The notes beneath the pieces are model-generated. The model saw nothing but the letters and a program-made list of their open reading frames with translations, ran no database searches and had not been told where the DNA came from. A DNA stretch of 32,201 nucleotides from an uncultured Actinomycetes bacterium (GTDB lineage: Bacteria; Actinomycetota; Acidimicrobiia; Acidimicrobiales; Ilumatobacteraceae): positions 1 through 32,201 of the forward strand of contig CALGTP010000709.1 in the NCBI GenBank assembly GCA_937902105.1, in the 5' to 3' direction. Positions 16,909 to 25,327 of the stretch are shown one piece after another; the first letter of the stretch is position 1; every line of letters starts with the position of its first letter. Position numbers and translations under genes: made by a program.

Positions 16909-17613
16909 ATGACTATTGATGTATCAGAAGCAAATTTTGAGACTGATGTATTAGCCAGATCAGCCCAAGGTCCGGTCGTGGTTTATCTTTGGTCACCGCG
17001 TAGTGATGCCTGTGTGGCCGTTGGTGAAGTGGTTGAGCGAATGATTAACGACACCGCTGGAAAAATTCTTTTGGCGCGCATCAATGTGGATGACAATCCC
17101 TCTATCGTGCAAGCGTTTCGGGTGCAAGCAGTTCCAGCATTGTTTGCCTTACGCGACGGTGGGATCTTGGGTGAGTTTCAAGGTCAATTGAGCGAAGCAG
17201 CAATAGCGCAGTTCCTTGAGCAAATGTTGCCAACGGCCACCGAAGAAGAGATCGCTGCTCTCATCGCGCGTGGCGATGAACAGAGTTTGTTGGCTGTTCT
17301 TGATATCGAACCCGGTAACGAGATCGCCATTGTGGCCTTGGCGACGATCTTGACAGCCCGTGGCGAAGGTGAAGGGGCGCTGTCGCTGCTTGCCCGTGTT
17401 CCAGAGACGGAGAATGTACGAAAGGCCGCAGCAGCAGCTCGCTTATCGTTGCGCCCACCTGATGACTACGACACTCAGTTAGAAAAATTACTTGACTCGG
17501 TCAAACTTGATGATGATTCGCGTCAACAGTTCGTTGACATCCTTGAGGTCATGGGTCTTGATGATCCGCGCAGCGCAGTGTGGCGCAAGAAACTCACTGC
17601 TCGCTTGTACTGA
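16909..17613 (+). CDS. Thioredoxin-fold co-chaperone, CnoX/YbbN-like
   Basis: A 234-residue protein: an N-terminal thioredoxin domain (1-110) followed by a TPR-like helical tail. The active-site region reads WSPRSDAC (28-35), so the CxxC is reduced to SxxC (S32, C35), as in E. coli CnoX (YbbN), which is a holdase lacking disulfide reductase activity. The cis-Pro region VQAVPALFALRDG (about 72-84) is present. The tail (about 112-234) has helical repeats matching the C-terminal YbbN domain. It would bind proteins damaged by hypochlorous or oxidative stress and pass them to GroEL or DnaK; that role is inferred from the family. It is followed 26 bases later by glpD on the same strand. Confidence 0.82.
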   Translation: MTIDVSEANFETDVLARSAQGPVVVYLWSPRSDACVAVGEVVERMINDTAGKILLARINVDDNPSIVQAFRVQAVPALFALRDGGILGEFQGQLSEAAIAQFLEQMLPTATEEEIAALIARGDEQSLLAVLDIEPGNEIAIVALATILTARGEGEGALSLLARVPETENVRKAAAAARLSLRPPDDYDTQLEKLLDSVKLDDDSRQQFVDILEVMGLDDPRSAVWRKKLTARLY

Positions 17614-17639
17614 TGTCCGATTGAGTTGGCGGCACACCT

Positions 17640-19397
17640 ATGAACACATCTGGATCTGCATTTACGCTCACCCGCACGATTGATGAGACCGATTTTGATG
17701 TGGCGATCATCGGTGGTGGGATCACTGGCATCTGCGTAGCCAGGGAAGCGGCATCGCGAGGATTGAAAACAATTCTCTTTGAGCGTGATGACTTTGGTTC
17801 TGGTACGAGCTCGGCGACAACGAAATACATTCACGGTGGTATTCGTTACCTCGAGCAATATGACATTGCCGTCGTGCGCGAGAGCTTGCGAGAACGACGA
17901 GTTCTCGCCCTTGGTGCACCCCACTTGGTGCAACAAACTCGCTTTATTATGCCCGCATGGCGCTGGAGCAAACCTCCCACAGCGCTGATTGGCGCAGGAG
18001 TACTGCTCTATGACACTTTGGCATTTGACCGCAACTTGAAGGCCCCTGACAGTTTGCGAATACCGCACCCGCGTTGGCTCAGTCGGGCGAAACTTCTGGC
18101 CGCTGTTCCGTGGCTTGACCAAACTGGTTTGCAAGGTGCTTTCGCATATCACGACACCTTGAACATTCACCCCGAACGCTTGTTGTTGGCTTATGCAAAA
18201 TCCGCCGCTGCTGCAGGAGCGGTATTAATGAATCACGTGCGTGTTGATGACTTCATCTCCACTAGCTCTGATCGGATGGTTATTCAGGGCGTAGAAGTGA
18301 CCGACGTGTTATCCGGAGAATCACAAAGCGTGCTTGCCAAAGTTGTCATTAACGCCGCGGGTCCTTGGATCGACAAAGTATTGGGCAAGTTGGCGCGGGG
18401 TACTGGGGTTGGGGTAGATCGTTCTAAGGGTGTGCACATTCTCACGCGCCCACTCGGAGGTCCAGGTCGAGTCACCGACGCCGTGTTCGCTCGCGCTCAG
18501 TCAGGTCGTCATGTGATTGTCTCGCCGTGGATGGGCAAATCGTTTATCGGTCCAACCGATACACCGATTGCCGGTGATGAGTCATCTGTTGTCGTTGATC
18601 CGAGCGATGTTGAAATTATTTTGGACACCGTGAACTCCACAATGCGCGCTGAGGAGAAAAAATTGACCACTGCGGATGTCGAGATGACAACTGTCGGAGT
18701 TCGCCCGTTAATACGCGCGACTCACGCCAAAGACTCTGGCTCCAAAGATGATGGAGCCGATGACACAGAAACCTACTCGGCGAGTCGAGCCCACGAGTTG
18801 TATCACCATGTGGATCATGGCGTCGACAATTTGTGGTCAATCGGTGGTGGCAAATGGACAACTGGCCGCGCTACTGCCGAAGAAATGGTTGATGCACTGC
18901 TGGCGAACGAACTTAAAGGTACACATTCTCGATTCTTCGATTCGCGCGCGACTGCTGCTGCTGGAACTTTTGCTTGGGCCGAAGATGCAGAACCTTTTAT
19001 TGTTGATGCCGCTCGTTCAATGAAGATTTTGGGCATTCCCCACGATATTGGTGAGCATATTGCTCGCCTGTACGGCACGGAGTGGACTCGGATTGCAAAT
19101 ATCGTCGAGCAATCACCACTCTCCTCTGCACGCCTCGTCGCCGACTGCTTGGACATTGAAGCGCAAATCATCTTCGCCGTCGCCGATGAAGGTGCGCGCA
19201 CATTGTCGGACATCGTTGATCGCCGTTTGGTGATCGGCACACTCGGGCCAGTAAGTGACGACACTCTGCGTCGTGTCGCGATCATTGCTGGCCCCTTATT
19301 GGGATGGGATGAAGCAATGATTGAAGATCAGGTACGGCACGAGAGCAATCGCCGAGCAGTGATCTCCATGCATTGGCGCACTCCAGTCGAAGGCTGA
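17640..19397 (+). CDS. glpD: FAD-dependent glycerol-3-phosphate dehydrogenase
   Basis: This 585-residue protein oxidises sn-glycerol-3-phosphate to dihydroxyacetone phosphate at the membrane, passing electrons to quinone. The FAD-binding GGGITG lies at 25-30 after the VAII strand. GlpD signature blocks follow: FGSGTSSATTKYIHGGIRYLEQ, then the HDTLNIHPERLLLAYAKSA region, and NAAGPWIDKVLGK. The C-terminal DAO_C helical domain (about 440-580) is present. Length is typical. The start has GGCGG 8 bases upstream. G3P may come from the extracellular glycerophosphodiesterase encoded at 7918-8991, but no transporter gene is in the window. It probably shares a transcript with the CnoX-like gene. Confidence 0.93.
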   Translation: MNTSGSAFTLTRTIDETDFDVAIIGGGITGICVAREAASRGLKTILFERDDFGSGTSSATTKYIHGGIRYLEQYDIAVVRESLRERRVLALGAPHLVQQTRFIMPAWRWSKPPTALIGAGVLLYDTLAFDRNLKAPDSLRIPHPRWLSRAKLLAAVPWLDQTGLQGAFAYHDTLNIHPERLLLAYAKSAAAAGAVLMNHVRVDDFISTSSDRMVIQGVEVTDVLSGESQSVLAKVVINAAGPWIDKVLGKLARGTGVGVDRSKGVHILTRPLGGPGRVTDAVFARAQSGRHVIVSPWMGKSFIGPTDTPIAGDESSVVVDPSDVEIILDTVNSTMRAEEKKLTTADVEMTTVGVRPLIRATHAKDSGSKDDGADDTETYSASRAHELYHHVDHGVDNLWSIGGGKWTTGRATAEEMVDALLANELKGTHSRFFDSRATAAAGTFAWAEDAEPFIVDAARSMKILGIPHDIGEHIARLYGTEWTRIANIVEQSPLSSARLVADCLDIEAQIIFAVADEGARTLSDIVDRRLVIGTLGPVSDDTLRRVAIIAGPLLGWDEAMIEDQVRHESNRRAVISMHWRTPVEG

Positions 19398-19470
19398 CGC
19401 CGCTACACCAGCGTTAGTATCTCGCCCCTATGGACTGAGGCATTTAGCGGTAGATAAAGAATGGTGCGAA

Positions 19471-20193
19471 GTGGAACAGTGGCGTCCTACGTCCTCCAAA
19501 GAAGAGCCGATGAAAGAGCGTGTCAGCACAGTCATGAGTTTGTTGCGACATGCTCAAGAGAGCCTGCAGTGGCTTGGCTGGGGAAGGATTCTGACGGGAT
19601 GTATCTGTGTCGGGGTGGTCGGACTTGGTGGATATTTTTTGGTTCGCTCGCCGCCCATTCCCGTTGAAGCTTCCTTGATTTATGCCTCCACGGTCCCGCA
19701 AAGTCAACAAATTCCTTCAGCAACAACAACGACAACCATTGCGCAATTTTTGACGGTGCATGTGGCTGGACGAGTGAATCAGCCTGGGGTCTTTATCGTC
19801 CTTCCTGGTTCGCGTGTGATTGACGCAATTCGGGCCGCTGGGGGAAGCACAAAAAGTGCCGATTTGAATTCCATCAATTTGGCTGTGCCGTTGAGCGATG
19901 GGCAGCAGATATACGTTCCAGCATTTGGGGAAAAAGTCCCAGGAAACCAATCTGGTCCAATCGCCGGTGGAAACGCAGATATGCCAGTGGAAGGAATTTC
20001 ATATCCCATCAACATCAATACCGCGGATCTGGCGACGCTTGATTTATTGCCTGGGGTCGGACCTGCTACCGCCGCGGCGATCGTAAGTTTTCGTGATCAA
20101 CATGGGCAATTTTCCAGTATTGAAGAACTCCAAGATGTCCCAGGCATTGGACCGGCGAAATTTGCTGCTCTGCGTGACATGGTCACGACGTAA
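19471..20193 (+). CDS. comEA: Competence protein ComEA (SLBB + helix-hairpin-helix)
   Basis: A 240-residue DNA-uptake receptor. It has a cytoplasmic N-terminus, one membrane segment (about 38-57), a Thr-rich linker (about 84-90), an SLBB domain (about 92-152, HVAGRVNQPGVF) and two C-terminal HhH motifs: INTADLATLDLLPGVGPATAAAI and then EELQDVPGIGPAKFAAL (about 178-235). HhH motifs bind double-stranded DNA outside the membrane and hand it to ComEC. The GTG at 19471 is the longest start; an ATG at 19510 with AAGAAG nearby is a good alternative. A converging membrane-protein gene ends 25 bases after its stop and separates it from comEC. Confidence 0.93.
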   Translation: MEQWRPTSSKEEPMKERVSTVMSLLRHAQESLQWLGWGRILTGCICVGVVGLGGYFLVRSPPIPVEASLIYASTVPQSQQIPSATTTTTIAQFLTVHVAGRVNQPGVFIVLPGSRVIDAIRAAGGSTKSADLNSINLAVPLSDGQQIYVPAFGEKVPGNQSGPIAGGNADMPVEGISYPININTADLATLDLLPGVGPATAAAIVSFRDQHGQFSSIEELQDVPGIGPAKFAALRDMVTT

Positions 20194-20218
20194 GGGTTGC
20201 GATGTTCATGAGTTGGCT

Positions 20219-20674
20219 TCAGAGGTTGACTGACAACACCGTGGCCGCGAGGCCCAAGCCGAGTAATGATCCCAGCCATATTCCGATGACTAGTCGAGTC
20301 CATTCACGGCGCCATTCCAGCCAACTCGTAGCCACGCGCCGTGTGGAGCGTTTGGCGGCAAGATGACCCACATAGAACCACAACACCAAACTGCTGAGCA
20401 CTGCCAAGATCCAGCGCAACGGACCTCCCATAACGGGGATGCCGACCAGCGAGGAGGTCGGCACTGCCAGGACACAGAGAATGAATCCTGGCACGCCGCG
20501 CAGAGCCGAAGTCGAACCCCACAACAACAAGGCGGCCAAAAGTCCGATGGTGCAAGAGATGGCGATGGCCAACAACGGACCCTGACGACGCACCATCTGT
20601 CGATGAAACTCGACTCCGTCGGGAACGATGTCCGCATCGGGAGTCAAACTCAAACGGGCACTCACAAAGTTCAA
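20219..20674 (-). CDS. Small multi-pass membrane protein on the opposite strand between comEA and comEC
   Basis: About 151 residues, unrecognised. A charged N-terminal part (1-30) is followed by three to four hydrophobic segments: PLLAIAISCTIGLLAALLLW, then VPGFILCVLAVPTSSLVGI, LRWILAVLSSLVLWFYVGHL and, after an Arg-rich loop (RSTRRVATSWLEWRREW), IVIGIWLGSLLGLGLAATVL-like residues at the end. The hydrophobic, positive-inside pattern argues for a real membrane protein rather than a shadow; the overlapping plus-strand frame is hydrophilic, His/Gln/Thr-rich and has no plausible fold. The start is uncertain: TTG 20674, GTG 20665 or ATG 20596, none with a clear SD. It is divergent to comEC (start 20699) and convergent with comEA. 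A partner in the competence membrane complex is only a guess. Confidence 0.6.
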   Translation of the reverse strand: MNFVSARLSLTPDADIVPDGVEFHRQMVRRQGPLLAIAISCTIGLLAALLLWGSTSALRGVPGFILCVLAVPTSSLVGIPVMGGPLRWILAVLSSLVLWFYVGHLAAKRSTRRVATSWLEWRREWTRLVIGIWLGSLLGLGLAATVLSVNL

Positions 20675-20698
20675 GAGTACGACGCTGAGGGTGCATCA

Positions 20699-22123
20699 GT
20701 GTGGCATTACTTCTTGGGCTTGGCCGCAGGAGCCACATTGCTAGGAATTTGGTTGGGTGAAAAAGGCTTCACCAGTTGGAGGGCTCGGGGAGGGTGGTTG
20801 ATGATCGCTGTTGCCGGCGCCGGAATAATTTTGTTATCCCGAATTCGCTGGATGCTCGTGCTGCTCTGCGTCTGTGCCGCGGTAGGTGGGTTGCGTAGTC
20901 ACAGTGAGTGGAGTGCGGTGCACTCGGCAGAGATGGGTCCATTCACGGGTCGAGCAGTTTTGGTCACTGATCCTCAACCGGTTGGCGCAGGCGTACGAAT
21001 CGTCAGCGAAATTGCTGGGCAGCGTTTTGAATCGTGGCTCTATGGCAGTAACGCGAAACGCGCCCTACTGCATGTGGCGGGTGAATCACTAGCTGTGATT
21101 GGTCAACGCGAACCGACGCGTTCTAGTTATCAACGGCGTCTTGAGGTGCGACACATTGTTGGGCGTTTCGAAGTGAGCAAACTGTCAGACGTTGAGCAGG
21201 GGGCGCAAGCTTTTGAGTCGCGTTTTATGTTGGCAGCTAATCGCGTCCGCAGCGCGCTAAGCGACGGTGCCCAAACACTTTCTGGTGATCAAGGGGCACT
21301 GTTCTCTGGGCTGGTTTATGGCGATGACTCCCAGCAGCCCGATTCAATGGTGCGGCGATTTCGCTCAAGCGGTCTGGCCCATCTCACTGCTGTGTCAGGA
21401 CAAAATGTGGCCTTTATTTTGGCAGTCGTGGCACCAGTTCTCACACGTCTCAAGCGTTCCCCACGTTTGGTTTTGACGTTATTGATTTTGGCTTGGTTTG
21501 CGATCATGACGCGAGTTGAACCATCGGTGGTGCGCGCAGTGACAATGGCCGGCATCTCGGCCATTGTTTTCGCCGCAGGGCGAACCTCAAGTGCGAGCAA
21601 GATTCTGGCGGCAACGATGTTGGGTCTGTTTATCATTGATCCATTTCTTGTGTGGTCAGTTGGGTGGTGGCTGTCTGTCGGAGGAAGTGGGGGCTTGATC
21701 TTGCTCTCGCAACCCTTGAAGCGCTCTTTGGAGAGCACGAGAATGGCTCACCATCCGTGGCTCATGGTCTGGATCGTGCCGTCTTTGGCCGCCCAACTCG
21801 GAGTGCTTCCAGTGTCGGTCATGATCTTTGGGTGGCCAAGCGCGATGTCTGTACCCTGCAATTTGCTTGCTGTCCCAGTGGCCGGGATCGTGATGTTATT
21901 GGGTGTGCCAGCGGCTCTAGCGGCAGGATTTATCCCCGTTTCGTGGGCGCATGTGTTGATGTGGCCACTCGGCATCGGCGTGCGCTGGGTGGACACGGTG
22001 GCGGCGATCGGCGAGCGTCTGCGTCCACCGATGGGGATTAACCTTTTGGGGAGTGCTGCTTTGATATCCCTGGGACTTTGGGCGATGTTGCCCCGACACC
22101 GATGTGACAACCTAGAGATATGA
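20699..22123 (+). CDS. comEC: ComEC/Rec2 DNA-uptake channel, without metallo-beta-lactamase domain
   Basis: A 474-residue channel from the GTG at 20699, which has GAGGG 7 bases upstream. Membrane helices at the N-terminus flank an OB-like extracellular part (PFTGRAVLVTDPQPVG...). The Competence domain contains the hallmark GLAHLTAVSGQNVAFIL, followed by about seven further helices to the C-terminus. ComEC forms the inner-membrane channel that takes up single-stranded DNA. The C-terminal metallo-beta-lactamase nuclease domain of longer ComEC proteins is absent, as is usual in actinobacterial members of about 500 residues. The open frame extends 5' to 20363, but that part is antisense to the membrane-protein gene and is not included. 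It overlaps holA by ATGA. Confidence 0.92.
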   Translation: MWHYFLGLAAGATLLGIWLGEKGFTSWRARGGWLMIAVAGAGIILLSRIRWMLVLLCVCAAVGGLRSHSEWSAVHSAEMGPFTGRAVLVTDPQPVGAGVRIVSEIAGQRFESWLYGSNAKRALLHVAGESLAVIGQREPTRSSYQRRLEVRHIVGRFEVSKLSDVEQGAQAFESRFMLAANRVRSALSDGAQTLSGDQGALFSGLVYGDDSQQPDSMVRRFRSSGLAHLTAVSGQNVAFILAVVAPVLTRLKRSPRLVLTLLILAWFAIMTRVEPSVVRAVTMAGISAIVFAAGRTSSASKILAATMLGLFIIDPFLVWSVGWWLSVGGSGGLILLSQPLKRSLESTRMAHHPWLMVWIVPSLAAQLGVLPVSVMIFGWPSAMSVPCNLLAVPVAGIVMLLGVPAALAAGFIPVSWAHVLMWPLGIGVRWVDTVAAIGERLRPPMGINLLGSAALISLGLWAMLPRHRCDNLEI

Positions 22124-23091
22124 GTGTGTATCTATTCCATGGTTCCGACGATGTCCTCGTCAGTGAGGCCGTGTCAGATAAGACACGCGAACTCATCGGT
22201 GATCAAGATCGCTCACTGATGCTTGAAGAGTTTGATGGCGACTACATCATGGCTGGCGCAACTGAATCGGCGATGACCCCACCATTTCTCACCGAGCGTC
22301 GCATCATCGTGATGCGCAAAGTGTCGGGATTCGGAGTTGACGACCTTGATGTCTTGGCTGCCTATCTGCAAGTCGCGCCAGATTTCACCGACATGGTGAT
22401 TGAGTGGGGAAGTGGTCGAGTGAGCAAGGTCATCGTGGCTGCACTCAAGGTGTGTGGTGGGCAAACGATTGATCCATCTCCGCCGACGCGTGCCAATGAA
22501 CGCCGCGAATGGTGGGAAACACAATTATCGGGTCTCGGTCTGGTGCTTGATGCACCCGCAGTTGCCTTATTAATTGATTGGCTGGGTGAAGATGTGACGC
22601 GTTTAGGTGGCCTCGCTGCCACCTTGAAATCGACATACGGTGATCAACGCATCAATAAAGAAAAACTTGAGCCATTTTTGGGCGAGCGTGGGGACACTAA
22701 GCCATGGGATTTAACTGATGGGATTGATTCGGGCAATGCCGCTAAAGCGCTTCTAGCAGCGCGCCGTTTGATGAATGCGGGGGAGCGTCACCCGCTACAA
22801 ATCATGGCCCAGTTACATGGCCATTATTCACGTTTGGCGAAACTTGACGTTTCTTATGTCCCGACGCTGGCTGAGGCCGAGGCTCTCTTGGGAGCGAAGG
22901 GCTTCGCCGCGGAAAAAGCACTGAGGACTTTTCGATCATTAACCGGGGCTGGGGTTCGGCGAGCCTTCGAATTACTTGCCGCTGCTGATTTGGATTTGCG
23001 CGGCTTTACTGGGCTTGACGAAGAGGTTGTGATGGATGTTCTGATTGCCAGATTGGCAAAGTTGAACGGAGTTGTCAGCCAGCGACGTTGA
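22120..23091 (+). CDS. holA: DNA polymerase III delta subunit
   Basis: A 323-residue clamp-loader subunit that opens the beta sliding clamp. The N-terminus SVYLFHGSDDVLVSEAV is typical of the delta AAA+-like domain, which lacks a functional Walker A. The central region LTERRIIVMRKVSGFG and the collar domain (about 210-323, with RHPLQIMAQLHGHYSRLAKL and ALRTFRSLTGAGVRRAFELLAAADLDLRGF) match the family. The start overlaps the comEC stop in ATGA. The 3' end overlaps the convergent rpsT gene by 17 bases. Placement after comEC is a standard actinobacterial arrangement. Confidence 0.95.
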   Translation: MSVYLFHGSDDVLVSEAVSDKTRELIGDQDRSLMLEEFDGDYIMAGATESAMTPPFLTERRIIVMRKVSGFGVDDLDVLAAYLQVAPDFTDMVIEWGSGRVSKVIVAALKVCGGQTIDPSPPTRANERREWWETQLSGLGLVLDAPAVALLIDWLGEDVTRLGGLAATLKSTYGDQRINKEKLEPFLGERGDTKPWDLTDGIDSGNAAKALLAARRLMNAGERHPLQIMAQLHGHYSRLAKLDVSYVPTLAEAEALLGAKGFAAEKALRTFRSLTGAGVRRAFELLAAADLDLRGFTGLDEEVVMDVLIARLAKLNGVVSQRR

Positions 23092-23329
23092 CGTGCTTCA
23101 TCAGGCGGCTCTTACGACGAGCGGCCGTGTTTTTGTGAATGATGCCTTTGGCAGCGGCCATGTCAATGCGCTTCACGGCAAGACGAACATCTTCGGCGTT
23201 TGCCTCGGTGCCGAGGGTCGCTCGTGCAGTCTTGACGCGGGTCTTCAATTCACTCTTCATAGCCTTGTTGCGCTCAGCGCTCTTGGCGTTAGTAAGAATT
23301 CGTTTCTTTTGACTTTTAATATTTGCCAC
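23075..23329 (-). CDS. rpsT: 30S ribosomal protein S20
   Basis: An 84-residue basic protein starting [20 protein letters not shown], the classical S20 N-terminus, with the helical middle and RRKSRL near the C-terminus. It binds 16S rRNA early in 30S assembly. The start is GTG with AGAGG 5-6 bases upstream, a good SD. Its last 17 bases overlap the 3' end of holA on the other strand. It is the only minus-strand gene in the block from holA to hemW, and lepA diverges from it. Confidence 0.97.
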   Translation of the reverse strand: MANIKSQKKRILTNAKSAERNKAMKSELKTRVKTARATLGTEANAEDVRLAVKRIDMAAAKGIIHKNTAARRKSRLMKHVNVAG

Positions 23330-23483
23330 GGGGACCTCTTATGCGATTGAAACAGCCCTAGGAGGTTACCAGCGCCAGGCGTATCTCACCACCGCTGTTT
23401 ACTCTCTTAGGTTCAGTGGAACGATAGTCTCTGAAGTGCGCCTTCACTCCTTTTTCTGGGGTCGAATCGCCCTCAAAACCCCC
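23330..23483. promoter_or_regulatory. Divergent promoter region, rpsT / lepA
   Basis: A 154-base spacer. On the plus strand GATAGT lies 7 bases before a GTG at 23436, with TTTACT about 19 bases further up as a weak -35. No SD precedes the lepA ATG at 23484. A start at or near 23436 would give a 16-residue N-terminal extension of LepA. On the minus strand the rpsT SD is clear but no promoter boxes are convincing. Confidence 0.35.
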
Positions 23484-25268
23484 ATGGACATCTCCCGCAT
23501 TAGAAACTTTTCGATCATTGCCCATATTGATCATGGTAAATCCACTCTTTCAGACCGAATTTTGGAAATTACCCATGCCGTAGAAGTGCGTGATATGCGC
23601 GCTCAATACCTCGATTCAATGGATCTTGAGCGAGAACGGGGCATTACCATCAAAGCCCAAAACGTGCGTGTGGATTGGAATGGGTACACCCTGCATCTGA
23701 TTGATACGCCCGGTCACGTGGACTTCGGCTATGAGGTCAGCCGTTCACTTGCCGCCTGTGAAGGGGTTGTCCTGGTGGTGGATGCCGCACAGGGCATTGA
23801 GGCTCAAACTTTGGCGAACTGTTACCTGGCGCTGGAAAGCGATCTGGAGATCGTGGCAGTTCTGAACAAGATTGACCTTCCGGCCGCTGATCCTGATCGT
23901 TACGCCCAAGAAATTGAAAATGTCTTGGGCATCAAGGCTTCGGATATTTTGCGGATCTCGGCCAAGACTGGTTTGGGGGTTCCCGAACTTCTTGATGCTG
24001 TTTGCCAACGCATTCCAGCACCTTCGGGGGATCCCGAAGCGCCTTTGCAGGCCCTGATTTTTGACAGCCAGTATGACCAGTATCGCGGTGTGGTGTCTTC
24101 TATTCGAGTGATGAATGGCCGCCTTACGACTGGGGCGCGGGTGCAATTTATGCAAGCGGGTTCACAGTTGGAAGCCATTGAGATCGGTGTTCGTCGTCCA
24201 GTACCGACACCGGTCGCGGAATTGGGACCAGGTGAAGTGGGATACCTGATTGCAGGAATCAAAGATGTCGCTCAAGCCCGCTCGGGTGAGACCGTGACCA
24301 TCTTTGGTAAGGCCGCGACCGAACCGTTGCCGGGTTACAGCGATCCCAAGCCGATGGTTTTTTGCGGTCTGTATCCCATTGACGGCGATGACTTTGAAAA
24401 CTTGCGTGAGAGTTTGGAAAAACTGAAACTCAATGACGCCAGCGTGACCTATGAACCTGAATCATCGGGCGCTTTGGGCTTCGGATTTCGTTGTGGATTC
24501 CTTGGGCTTTTACATATGGAGATCGTCAAGGAACGTCTTGAGCGTGAATTCGCTTTAGCGCTCATTGCCACCGCTCCGAGCGTTGAATATCGGGTGATGA
24601 AGACCAATGGCGAAGTTGAAAAAGTAGATAATCCAGCGGATCTTCCAGCCCCGCAAAATATTGACTACATCGAAGAGCCGTATTTCCGAGTGAGTATCAT
24701 CACTCCAAAGGAATACACCGGAACCCTGATGGAACTCTGTCAGTCGCGTCGCGGTGATATGTCAAAGTTGGAATATCTTTCACCTGAGCGCGTTGAATTG
24801 CACTATGTCATTCCCCTTGCCGAGGTTGTCGTTGACTTCTTTGATCAGATGAAAAGTCGCTCGCAGGGTTACGCCAGTTTGGACTATGAATTGGCTGGCT
24901 ATCAGCGCAGCAACCTAGCCAAAGTGGACATCGTTCTCAACGGAATCGTGGCCGATGCATTTTCAATGATTGTGCATCGCGATAAAGCCTTTCATTACGG
25001 TCAGCGGATGTGTGAAAAGTTGAAGGAACTCATTCCGCGGCAGATGTTTGATGTGCCGATTCAGGCTGCAATCGGGGGCAAGGTCATCGCCCGCGAGACC
25101 GTGAAGGCCAAGCGTAAAGATGTTCTTGCCAAATGTTACGGAGGCGATATTTCGCGTAAGCGCAAATTGCTTGACAAGCAAAAGGAAGGCAAGAAGAAGA
25201 TGAAGGCGATTGGGCGCGTTGAGGTGCCTGGGGACGTTTTTATTTCTGCCTTAAAGTTGGACGACTGA
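23484..25268 (+). CDS. lepA: Elongation factor 4 (LepA) GTPase
   Basis: A 594-residue translational GTPase. G1 is [10 protein letters not shown]2 lies in [11 protein letters not shown]3 is DTPGH, G4 is NKID and G5 is SAKTG. The EF-G-like domains III and V follow, then the LepA-specific C-terminal domain ([34 protein letters not shown]). EF4 binds ribosomes and acts in initiation/assembly or back-translocation, membrane-associated under normal conditions. The ATG at 23484 gives the common [16 protein letters not shown] start, but it lacks an SD; the frame is open to GTG 23436, and actinobacterial LepA proteins sometimes carry N-terminal extensions. It is followed 59 bases later by the HisD-like gene. 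Confidence 0.96.
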   Translation: MDISRIRNFSIIAHIDHGKSTLSDRILEITHAVEVRDMRAQYLDSMDLERERGITIKAQNVRVDWNGYTLHLIDTPGHVDFGYEVSRSLAACEGVVLVVDAAQGIEAQTLANCYLALESDLEIVAVLNKIDLPAADPDRYAQEIENVLGIKASDILRISAKTGLGVPELLDAVCQRIPAPSGDPEAPLQALIFDSQYDQYRGVVSSIRVMNGRLTTGARVQFMQAGSQLEAIEIGVRRPVPTPVAELGPGEVGYLIAGIKDVAQARSGETVTIFGKAATEPLPGYSDPKPMVFCGLYPIDGDDFENLRESLEKLKLNDASVTYEPESSGALGFGFRCGFLGLLHMEIVKERLEREFALALIATAPSVEYRVMKTNGEVEKVDNPADLPAPQNIDYIEEPYFRVSIITPKEYTGTLMELCQSRRGDMSKLEYLSPERVELHYVIPLAEVVVDFFDQMKSRSQGYASLDYELAGYQRSNLAKVDIVLNGIVADAFSMIVHRDKAFHYGQRMCEKLKELIPRQMFDVPIQAAIGGKVIARETVKAKRKDVLAKCYGGDISRKRKLLDKQKEGKKKMKAIGRVEVPGDVFISALKLDD

Positions 25269-25313
25269 GCTGTGGGCTCGTTAAACCACCCCCTCCTGCC
25301 GTATCGGCGCGGG

Positions 25314-25319
25314 TACTGT
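25314..25319 (+). promoter_or_regulatory. Putative -10 box of the HisD-like gene
   Basis: TACTGT fits the TANNNT actinobacterial -10 pattern and lies 8 bases before the ATG at 25328. No SD is visible in between, so the mRNA would be leaderless or have a leader of about two bases. Pattern-based only. Confidence 0.35.
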
Positions 25320-25327
25320 ACATAGCG

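Noticed and set aside
18815..19285. Minus-strand 156-codon frame within glpD
   Set aside because: Antisense to the conserved C-terminal region of GlpD; Ser/Arg-rich composition typical of a shadow frame.
20363..20698. Upstream extension of the comEC frame
   Set aside because: The 112 added residues are hydrophilic and repetitive, antisense to the membrane-protein gene, and the GTG at 20699 has a good SD.
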